From assembly GCA_902796115.1 (NCBI GenBank), contig CADBNX010000485.1, positions 1 to 9,749 of the forward strand: 9,749 bases of DNA, written 5' to 3'. The notes under the pieces are model-generated. The model searched no databases and was not told the origin of the DNA. It was given only the letters and a program-made list of their open reading frames with translations. A program made the position numbers and the translations under genes. Positions 1 through 5,479 of the stretch are shown piece after piece (the first letter of the stretch is position 1; the number at the start of each line of letters is the position of its first letter). The DNA is from an uncultured Eubacteriales bacterium. Its GTDB lineage: Bacteria; Bacillota; Clostridia; Christensenellales; Aristaeellaceae.

Positions 1-284
1 ATGGAGCCGGCGCTTCCGACGCGGATGATTTTTTCCACACCGTAATGATTGTAAAGCTCATGGGAATAGATCCCGATGGACGGCATGCCCATGCCGGATG
101 CCATGACAGACACCGGTTTGCCGTGATAGGTTCCGGTATAGCCCTGGATCCCGCGCAGGTTGTTGACAAGTTTCGGTGCGGTAAAGTAGGTTTCCGCAAT
201 GAATTTCGCCCGCAGGGGATCGCCCGGCATCAGGACTGTCGGTGCAAAATCTCCGGGGTTGGCTGAATTGTGCTGAGTTGACAT
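1..284 (-). CDS. deoD: Purine nucleoside phosphorylase DeoD, N-terminal part (gene runs off the window)
   Basis: Only the first 94 residues are present; the 3' part lies left of base 1. The family carries out phosphorolysis of purine (deoxy)ribonucleosides to free base and (deoxy)ribose 1-phosphate in the cytoplasm, as a hexamer. The visible part is a near-textbook match to the bacterial trimeric/hexameric PNP type: an early His5, then GDFAPTVLMPGDPLRAKFIAE with the phosphate-site Gly21 and Arg25, NNLRG with Arg44, the GMGMPSIGIYS stretch at about 64-74, and IIRVGSAGS with Arg88. These correspond to the known phosphate-binding arginines of E. coli DeoD. The start at 284 is fixed by the conserved N-terminus (MSTQHNSANPGDF) and by the ribosome binding site AGAGGGAAG just upstream. 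It is the third gene of the pduL-queH-deoD operon and overlaps the end of queH by 55 bases in another frame. Confidence 0.95.
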   Translation of the reverse strand, partial: MSTQHNSANPGDFAPTVLMPGDPLRAKFIAETYFTAPKLVNNLRGIQGYTGTYHGKPVSVMASGMGMPSIGIYSHELYNHYGVEKIIRVGSAGS

Positions 285-904
285 ATTTCTTCCCTCTCTC
301 TTTCCGAATAGACGCAGCCGCAGTAGTTCTGCCGGTAGAGCCCGAAGAAGCGGCTCAATTCCAGCGACCGCTGATAGCCGCCGCGTTTTTTGAAATCGGC
401 CGGCAGATAGGGCACTTCCCAGATCCGGGAAGCCCGATAGCCTTCCTCGTTGATGACCGGCGCGTTTTTATGGGGGCTGACCGTAAGCGTCGTCGTGAAA
501 AAATCGAACCCGCCGCTCTTCGCCGCGCGCGCCGTGCGCTCCAGCCGCATCCGGAAACAGATCCTGCAGCGCTCGCCGCCTTCCTTTTCCGATTCCAGCC
601 CGCGCACCGCCTCAAACCAGGCACCGTCGTCATACTCTCCCGCGAGAAGCGCCACCCGCCTGCCCGCAGGCCGCATCTCTTCCAGCAGGCGCGCCTGCTC
701 CGCGGCACGGCGTTCGTATTCCGCACGGGGATGGATGTTCGGATCATAGTAAAACACCGTGACGTCAAAAACAGGACACAGGCGCTCGAGCACTGCGCTG
801 GAGCAGGGCCCGCAGCAGGAATGCAAAAGCATCCGGACAGGCTGCCCTTCGGGCAGCCTCCGGATGATCTCCTGCATTCGGATGTCAAAGTTTTCGCGCG
901 TCAT
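230..904 (-). CDS. queH: Epoxyqueuosine reductase QueH
   Basis: QueH (formerly DUF208) reduces epoxyqueuosine to queuosine in the wobble position of tRNAs with GUN anticodons. It is the non-cobalamin replacement for QueG. The 224-residue protein carries the family hallmarks: HSCCGPCSS (Cys30, Cys31, Cys34), FYYDPNIHPRAEYERR at 51-66, the CRIC pair (Cys113, Cys116), FFTTTLTVSPHKN at 136-147, YQRSLELSRFFGLYRQNYCGC ending with Cys195 and Cys197. The cysteines are the iron-sulfur ligands or close to them. The ATG at 904 lies eight bases after the pduL stop, with no clear ribosome binding site, so translation is probably coupled to pduL. The last about 20 residues, after the YCGC motif, read through the start of deoD; this tail is not a conserved part of the family as far as I know. 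Confidence 0.95.
   Translation of the reverse strand: MTRENFDIRMQEIIRRLPEGQPVRMLLHSCCGPCSSAVLERLCPVFDVTVFYYDPNIHPRAEYERRAAEQARLLEEMRPAGRRVALLAGEYDDGAWFEAVRGLESEKEGGERCRICFRMRLERTARAAKSGGFDFFTTTLTVSPHKNAPVINEEGYRASRIWEVPYLPADFKKRGGYQRSLELSRFFGLYRQNYCGCVYSEREREEICQLSTIQPTPEILHRQS
289..297 (-). promoter_or_regulatory. Ribosome binding site of deoD, located inside queH
   Basis: On the minus strand AGAGGGAAG lies four bases before the deoD ATG at 284-282. It decides the deoD start and is itself coding sequence for the queH tail, where it encodes part of the Glu/Arg-rich stretch ERERE. Ribosomes finishing queH therefore pass over the deoD initiation site and terminate 55 bases inside deoD. Confidence 0.75.
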
Positions 905-912
905 GAAGCCGT

Positions 913-1488
913 TTACTTCAGGATTACTTCTCCCATTGCGCCCGGAGCGGCACAGGCAGCGTTGGATTCATCCGTGTCGATATGCATGGCCAGGGAGAAA
1001 TTCTCGCTGACGCGGACCACGACATCGTCAAACACCAGCGCACGTCCCTCGGAAGGGATCTTGACCATGACTTCGTCCTTGTCCTTCACGCCGAATTCCG
1101 CGGCGTCCTTCGGCGTCATATGGATATGGCGCTTCGCGGCGATGACGCCTTCCCTGACTTCCACCTCACCCTTCGGGCCGACAAGCCTGCACGCTCCGCT
1201 GCCGGCCAGATCGCCGGACTCGCGCACCGGCGCCGTGCAGCCGATGGAACGCGCGTCGGTCAGGGACAGCTCCACCTGCGTGGCTTTGCGAATGGGACCG
1301 AGAATGCTCACACCGCTCAGCGTGCGCTTCGGACCGACCACATCCACCCGCTCCTCGCTGGCAAACTGGCCGGGCTGGCTGAGCATTTTCTTGACGTGAA
1401 GCTCATATCCCGCGCCGAACAGGGTTTCCAGATCTTCCTTTGTCACATGCACATGGCGTGCGGACGTTTCAACCAATACTTTTCCCAT
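913..1488 (-). CDS. pduL: PduL-type phosphate acyltransferase (phosphotransacylase)
   Basis: The PduL family transfers an acyl group between CoA and phosphate (propanoyl-CoA or acetyl-CoA to the acyl phosphate), feeding acetate or propionate kinase. The 191-residue protein has the two related beta-barrel halves of the family: an RHVHVT motif (His12, His14), LSQPGQFASEE at 36-46 and VELSLTDAR at 72-80, then KRHIHMTPKDA with His121 and His123, and MHIDTDESNAA at 168-178. The histidines are the zinc ligands. It begins almost directly at the first barrel, so the N-terminal encapsulation peptide of microcompartment PduL is absent, and no shell genes are visible; it is probably a cytosolic enzyme serving as a Pta substitute. 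The start at 1488 has GGAGGG five bases upstream. It is the first gene of an operon with queH and deoD. The preferred acyl substrate cannot be read from the sequence. Confidence 0.93.
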   Translation of the reverse strand: MGKVLVETSARHVHVTKEDLETLFGAGYELHVKKMLSQPGQFASEERVDVVGPKRTLSGVSILGPIRKATQVELSLTDARSIGCTAPVRESGDLAGSGACRLVGPKGEVEVREGVIAAKRHIHMTPKDAAEFGVKDKDEVMVKIPSEGRALVFDDVVVRVSENFSLAMHIDTDESNAACAAPGAMGEVILK

Positions 1489-1493
1489 AATTA

Positions 1494-1499
1494 CCCTCC
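1494..1499 (-). promoter_or_regulatory. Ribosome binding site of pduL
   Basis: GGAGGG on the minus strand, five bases before the ATG at 1488-1486. It is the strongest ribosome binding site of this operon and fixes the pduL start. Confidence 0.8.
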
Positions 1500-1527
1500 G
1501 TAAATCAATTTCCGACCGGACGGCACT

Positions 1528-1555
1528 ATTATACCGTTTCCGGCGGGTTTTGCAA
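1528..1555 (-). promoter_or_regulatory. Promoter of the pduL-queH-deoD operon
   Basis: On the minus strand, TTGCAA (1555-1550) and a perfect TATAAT (1533-1528) are separated by 16 bases. The -35 box matches the consensus at four of six positions. Transcription would start near 1521, giving an untranslated leader of about 33 bases before pduL. The promoter sits directly behind the stop of the dockerin gene (1559). I see no hairpin terminator between that gene and this promoter, so some read-through from upstream is possible. Confidence 0.65.
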
Positions 1556-1558
1556 GCT

Positions 1559-3061
1559 TTATTTGAGCGTTACGTCCCAGCCGCTGTCGTATTGAAGGAT
1601 CAGCATCGCGTCCCTCTCATCGACCGTTTCATCCGCGTTGACATCCGCGTTCTGCATGTCAGGCTCCACCGTCTGCCCGCTGCACATCCGCAGCACGAGC
1701 AGCGCGTCGAGCGCATCCGTCTCTCCGTTCCCGTCCGCGTCCCCGGCGAGGCGCTCGGGGATCTTCTCAAAGACGCAGTAGAGCGTATGCTCACGGGTGA
1801 CCGTATAGGCAAAAGACGTCTCCGTGCTCAGATACGCGTCCGAAGCGCTGTCCTTCCACCCCGCGAAGCTGTATCCGTCAAGGGGTTTCGCTTCCAGCGC
1901 CAGGATATCTCCCTCGGCAAAGGAAAGTTCCTCCCAGTCCTTTTCTTCGCCTCCGTTTACGGTGAACGTGCCGCCGCGGTAGATGTCGCTGGAGGTCAGA
2001 TCAAACGCGTAGATCTCCAGCTTCCCGCCCCACGCCGCATAAAAGACCGTATCCGCGCGGACGGAGGCGCCTGACGGGAACGCTTCCGTCAGCGCGGCGT
2101 CCGTATACCAGCCCTGAAAACGCAGTCCTTCCTTTTCCGGATCGGGCGGAAAAGTCATCTTCCCCGGCGCGGCAAAGCACTCGGGTATCTCGCTGCCGCC
2201 GTTTGAAACAAACGAGATCCGGCAGGAAGCCGCATAGGTTTTTTTCAGTCCCGCAAACCGGGCATACCCGCCCGCGGTATTCGGAAACGGGTTGTACACG
2301 CTCACGGAATCCGTGCGCGTATCGCTGACAAGCTGCGCCGCGACGGTCGGAGCGGTGCCGTCATTGGCAAACAGATTGCCGTCCTCCGCCTTCAGGACGA
2401 TGCTGATCTGATAACTGTGCCCGCCGGTAAAGGTTTCGTCCTCTCCAAGCACCCGCTTTTCCGTCACGTCATACCAGGAAACGCCGCTTTTCCAGCTGCC
2501 GCTGGTGTAATCGTAGATCCTGTACCGGGACTGTTCATCCCCCGCGCTCAGGTCATAATCGGGCGCCGCGCCGCTTAACGGCAGTTCAAAACCGCCGACC
2601 GTCACGCTGTCGATATTGGCAAGCGTATAAAAATAGAGCCGTACCGCTGTATACCTGTCCGCGTTGTTCGGGAACGCATTGGAATCGATTTTCGCCTCTT
2701 CCCCGTTCACCGTGGCTTTCAGATCCGGAGAAAAGGCGTTTTCCTCCGACGTCTTTACCAGGACCTGCACATAATAAATATGGCCGGCCTCAAACGCGGA
2801 AAAATCCCTGGTCCCGGAGGTGCTGTCATACCAGTAGACCCCGTCCCGATAGCCGCCGGCCGAACTGATGTAGATTTCATAATCCGCCCCGTCCGCCGAG
2901 GCGGAATAATACGGTGCCTGACCGACGGCAGGCGGCGTTACGGAAACGGCGATGCTGTCGATCTCCGCCGAAGCGCAGGCGGAAAAGCACATCATCAGGA
3001 TCGGCAGGAACAGCAGAATCAAAAACGGCGCTCCGCGGAATAACATGGATCTCTCACGCAC
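1559..3061 (-). CDS. Secreted dockerin protein with tandem N-terminal domains and InlB-type repeats
   Basis: The exact function is unknown; the architecture is that of an exported surface protein. A signal peptide (basic start, hydrophobic core 11-28, likely cut after ACASA at 32) is followed by two homologous domains at about 34-146 and 150-275. Each opens with IDS(I/V), has a WYD motif, a GH-Y-(V/I) strand with a VLK or VLVK segment, and ends with a FPN motif; I cannot assign them to a named family. Then come an InlB B-repeat (about 281-345, with GWYTDAALTEAF and YAAWGG), a divergent InlB-like repeat (about 364-432, with GYSFAGWKDS) and a C-terminal type I dockerin (439-500). The dockerin has two calcium loops, DADGNGETDALD and DVNADETVDERD. 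No enzyme domain is visible. The GTG at 3061 is chosen because GGGAGGGG lies six bases before it and because the promoter's predicted start (about 3106) excludes the longer reading frame from 3109. An ATG at 3046 is the alternative. Confidence 0.85.
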   Translation of the reverse strand: MRERSMLFRGAPFLILLFLPILMMCFSACASAEIDSIAVSVTPPAVGQAPYYSASADGADYEIYISSAGGYRDGVYWYDSTSGTRDFSAFEAGHIYYVQVLVKTSEENAFSPDLKATVNGEEAKIDSNAFPNNADRYTAVRLYFYTLANIDSVTVGGFELPLSGAAPDYDLSAGDEQSRYRIYDYTSGSWKSGVSWYDVTEKRVLGEDETFTGGHSYQISIVLKAEDGNLFANDGTAPTVAAQLVSDTRTDSVSVYNPFPNTAGGYARFAGLKKTYAASCRISFVSNGGSEIPECFAAPGKMTFPPDPEKEGLRFQGWYTDAALTEAFPSGASVRADTVFYAAWGGKLEIYAFDLTSSDIYRGGTFTVNGGEEKDWEELSFAEGDILALEAKPLDGYSFAGWKDSASDAYLSTETSFAYTVTREHTLYCVFEKIPERLAGDADGNGETDALDALLVLRMCSGQTVEPDMQNADVNADETVDERDAMLILQYDSGWDVTLK

Positions 3062-3067
3062 GGTATA

Positions 3068-3075
3068 CCCCTCCC
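3068..3075 (-). promoter_or_regulatory. Ribosome binding site favouring a GTG start for the dockerin gene
   Basis: GGGAGGGG on the minus strand lies six bases before the GTG at 3061-3059. The in-frame ATG at 3046-3044 has only GAGAGA in front of it. The GTG start also places two more arginines before the hydrophobic core of the signal peptide. Confidence 0.65.
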
Positions 3076-3112
3076 TCTGTGCTTCGGTCCGGGATTTCCC
3101 CGGGCTCACGTT

Positions 3113-3141
3113 ATTATCATCTGAAAGGGCGGATTTGTCAA
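3113..3141 (-). promoter_or_regulatory. Strong promoter of the dockerin gene
   Basis: On the minus strand a perfect TTGACA (3141-3136) and GATAAT (3118-3113, five of six) are 17 bases apart, the ideal spacing for the housekeeping sigma factor. Transcription would start near 3106, leaving about 45 bases before the GTG at 3061. Confidence 0.8.
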
Positions 3142-3156
3142 CGGATGCGCTGCGGC

Positions 3157-3185
3157 TTGAAAAGCGGCCTCAAAAGAGGTATGAT
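3157..3185 (+). promoter_or_regulatory. Promoter of the MoxR-DUF58-transglutaminase operon
   Basis: TTGAAA (3157-3162) and TATGAT (3180-3185) are 17 bases apart, each five of six to consensus. The predicted transcript start near 3192 leaves a leader of about 155 bases. The spacer contains a perfect inverted repeat, CCTC-AAAA-GAGG (3168-3179), which could be an operator, but no known regulator is recognised. The -35 box lies 15 bases from the -35 box of the divergent promoter. Confidence 0.75.
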
Positions 3186-3195
3186 ACACGCGTAA

Positions 3196-3232
3196 CGGAC
3201 GGGCCGTTTCCGGAAAACGCGGTTTCCGTCCG
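3196..3232 (+). promoter_or_regulatory. Two-tier hairpin in the leader of the MoxR operon
   Basis: CGGACGG (3196-3202) pairs with CCGTCCG (3226-3232). Inside it CGTTT (3205-3209) pairs with AAACG (3215-3219) around a five-base loop. It begins just after the predicted transcript start. No run of U follows, so it is not an intrinsic terminator. It could stabilise the 5' end of the messenger or be a regulatory fold; it matches no riboswitch class that I recognise. The rest of the leader, to 3346, shows nothing further that I can name. Confidence 0.4.
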
Positions 3233-3346
3233 CAAATCCGCAAGAAAATTCCTTTCCGAACCGTTTTCATACAGAGTGCGGCTGGGATGTCCCTTGCCGG
3301 CGGTCGCGCAAAAACGGGACAAATCATCAGAAACGGAACGAATGAC

Positions 3347-4324
3347 ATGACACAGAGCAATTTCGCGGCCTTTACGCCCGCCCAGCCGATCCCGCTGGTT
3401 CACGCGCTCAGGGAAAACATCCATCAGGCGATCGTAGGCAAGGATGAAGTGATCGAACTGATGCTGATCGCGCTGCTTTGCCGCGGCCATGTGCTGATCG
3501 AGGATGTGCCGGGCGTCGGCAAGACGACCCTCGCGTCCGCGCTGGCCCGCTCCCTGCAGTGTTCCTTCAAGCGCATTCAGTTCACGCCCGACGTGACCCC
3601 CGCGGATGTGACCGGATTCACGATGATCAACATGAAAAGCGGCGAAATGGAATTCAAGCCGGGTGCCGTCATGAGCCAGATCGTGCTCGCGGACGAAATC
3701 AACCGCACTTCCCCGAAAACCCAGAGCGCGCTGCTGGAAGTCATGGAGGAAGGTCAGGTAACGCTGGACGGCGTGACGCATCCGCTGCCAAAGCCCTTTA
3801 TGGTGATGGCCACGCAGAATCCGGTGGATTTTGTGGGCACCTACCCGCTGCCGGAAGCGCAGATGGACCGCTTTATGCTGAAAATCAGCATCGGTTATCC
3901 CTCCGTAGAGGAAGAAATCGATCTGCTGGAGCGCTACACCGGGAACACATCCCCGCTGAAAACCCTCGGCGCCGTCTGCGGCACGCAGGAAATCCTCTCC
4001 ATGCAGCACCAGGTAGGTGAAATCTACACCAGCCCGGAAGCGCGTTCCTACGTTGCCCGGCTCGTATCGGCCACCCGCAGCAGCCCCAGCCTGCAGCTCG
4101 GTGTAAGCCCGCGGGGCGGCATCGCGCTGCTGCGGGCCGCGCAGGCGTGCGCAATGCTCGCGGGCCGTGATTACGTGCTTCCGGACGACATCCGCAAAAT
4201 GGCGCCTTCCGTACTCTGCCACCGTTTCATCCTGACTCCGGAAGCAAGAATGAAAAACACGTCGCCGCTGAGCGTACTGAACGCGCTGATCCAGTCCGTA
4301 CCGGTTCCGGGAGGCAGGCGATGA
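3347..4324 (+). CDS. MoxR-family AAA+ ATPase
   Basis: Cytoplasmic AAA+ ATPase of the MoxR group, thought to act as a chaperone for partner membrane or von Willebrand proteins; here the partner is presumably the DUF58 protein encoded next. The 325 residues are the normal family length. Visible motifs are the Walker A segment EDVPGVGKTTLA (Lys59, Thr60), the Walker B segment IVLADEINR (Asp116, Glu117), a sensor-1 MATQNP with Asn158, GTYPLPEAQMDRF at 164-176 with the arginine finger region, and the sensor-2 SPRGG (Arg256). The C-terminal lid domain is complete. ATG 3347 is chosen because GGAA lies eight bases upstream and because it matches the family start; an in-frame ATG at 3287 would add 20 residues but has no ribosome binding site. 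The stop overlaps the next start as ATGA (4321-4324), implying translational coupling. Confidence 0.93.
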   Translation: MTQSNFAAFTPAQPIPLVHALRENIHQAIVGKDEVIELMLIALLCRGHVLIEDVPGVGKTTLASALARSLQCSFKRIQFTPDVTPADVTGFTMINMKSGEMEFKPGAVMSQIVLADEINRTSPKTQSALLEVMEEGQVTLDGVTHPLPKPFMVMATQNPVDFVGTYPLPEAQMDRFMLKISIGYPSVEEEIDLLERYTGNTSPLKTLGAVCGTQEILSMQHQVGEIYTSPEARSYVARLVSATRSSPSLQLGVSPRGGIALLRAAQACAMLAGRDYVLPDDIRKMAPSVLCHRFILTPEARMKNTSPLSVLNALIQSVPVPGGRR

Positions 4325-5463
4325 CCCGGCGCGGCGCGCTGCTGCTTCCTTTTCCGGCACTGCTGCTCTGCTGCGCGCTCGCGACCGGCGCGCCCGCGTA
4401 TTATTTTCTGTTCGCGGCGTTCGCGGTCACCTATCTGTATTCCATGCTTACCGCGCTGCTGCTGAAAGGAACGCTGCGCGCGGCGTATTCCTGTGAAAAG
4501 CACAAGGTGCTGCGCGGAGAAAACGCAGCCATGACCCTTGAGACCGTACACCGCTGTCCGCTTCCCGTCTCCGCCGCGCGGGCCGAGATTTCGTTCGGTT
4601 CCGGGCACTATGCCGCGTCTTTTGCGATCGCGCCTTTCCGTAAGGAGACGACGGAAATATCGCTGCCCGCGTCCCATGTCGGCGTTTTTTCCTTTGCGGC
4701 GGAAAGAATCATCCTCGAGGATCTGTTCGGCCTTTTCCGCGTGCGGGTCCGGCCCGCCGGAAACGGCGGCATCACGGTGCTTCCCGTTCCTTTCGAGCTT
4801 GCGCGCACGGACAGCCTCGGCGAAAACGGAGAAAAAACGCAAAACCGTGCCAGGGAGGATTACGCTTCCCCCGAGGACGTGCGTGCCTATATGCCGGGCG
4901 ACGCCCTGAAGCGCATCCACTGGAAACTTTCCTCCCAGCGAAGGGAACTGGTGGTGCGTCGGTTTGAGACGCCGTCTCCTCCGGATACCCTGATCCTGAT
5001 GGATCCTTCCGCTCCGCTTGTTCCGGCCGGGGATCCGGAAAACGCCGCGGAAATGCGGGATACCCTTTGCGAGACCTGTCTGACCGCGGCTCAGGTTCAG
5101 CTTCGCGGCGGCTGTCCCGTGCGGATTCCCCTTTACGGAGAAGGCTCCGCGGAATTTGTTTCCGACCGGGAGGACAGACTGCCCCTGCTGCAGGAAATGC
5201 TTGCACGGCAAAGATTTGAAAAGGACAATCTGTTTCCGGACGTGCTCCGTGTGGAATCGGGCCATATCCGGAAAGCCGGCGCGGTGATCCTGATCACCAC
5301 GGAACTCACGGCGGAATCCGTCGATACGGCGGGCAGGATCCGCAGGGCCGGTCCCAATGTACGGCTTTACCTTCTCACCTTTCAGCCGGAGGAAGCGGAA
5401 AAAGACCCGCTTGTGGAACGGCTGCAGAACTATTACATCCAGGTCTGTTTTGTGACGCCCTGA
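4321..5463 (+). CDS. DUF58 membrane protein, MoxR partner
   Basis: A 380-residue protein of the DUF58 family, which occurs almost always beside MoxR ATPases; its biochemical role is not settled. Two hydrophobic segments at about 5-22 and 26-48 anchor the N-terminus. A beta-rich region follows (about 50-145) ending in LEDLFGLFRVR, the equivalent of the usual DPFGLF motif. The signature lies at 190-216: YMPGDALKRIHWK and then SQRRELVVRRFE. After that comes a von Willebrand-like fold (about 222 to the end) with LILMDPS, a degenerate form of the metal-site motif. It overlaps the MoxR gene by four bases and is followed after 16 bases by the transglutaminase gene. The N-terminal Arg-Arg before the first helix suggests that the body of the protein is cytoplasmic if the two helices form a hairpin; that topology is inferred. 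Confidence 0.9.
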   Translation: MTRRGALLLPFPALLLCCALATGAPAYYFLFAAFAVTYLYSMLTALLLKGTLRAAYSCEKHKVLRGENAAMTLETVHRCPLPVSAARAEISFGSGHYAASFAIAPFRKETTEISLPASHVGVFSFAAERIILEDLFGLFRVRVRPAGNGGITVLPVPFELARTDSLGENGEKTQNRAREDYASPEDVRAYMPGDALKRIHWKLSSQRRELVVRRFETPSPPDTLILMDPSAPLVPAGDPENAAEMRDTLCETCLTAAQVQLRGGCPVRIPLYGEGSAEFVSDREDRLPLLQEMLARQRFEKDNLFPDVLRVESGHIRKAGAVILITTELTAESVDTAGRIRRAGPNVRLYLLTFQPEEAEKDPLVERLQNYYIQVCFVTP

Positions 5464-5479
5464 CGGCGCGGGAGCCGAA

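Noticed and set aside
242..1399. Plus-strand frame of 385 codons opposite queH and pduL
   Set aside because: Antisense to two well-recognised genes, with no ribosome binding site and no family resemblance.
913..1488. Bacterial microcompartment locus signalled by PduL
   Set aside because: No encapsulation peptide, no shell proteins and no signature enzymes are present in the window.
1489..1558. Terminator after the dockerin gene
   Set aside because: Only a three-pair CCG-GAAA-CGG stem is visible and no T-tract follows; the stretch is better explained as the pduL promoter.
3170..5265. Minus-strand frames of 396 and 364 codons opposite the MoxR and DUF58 genes
   Set aside because: Low-complexity Arg/His-rich translations without motifs; the plus strand encodes complete, recognisable families over the same bases.
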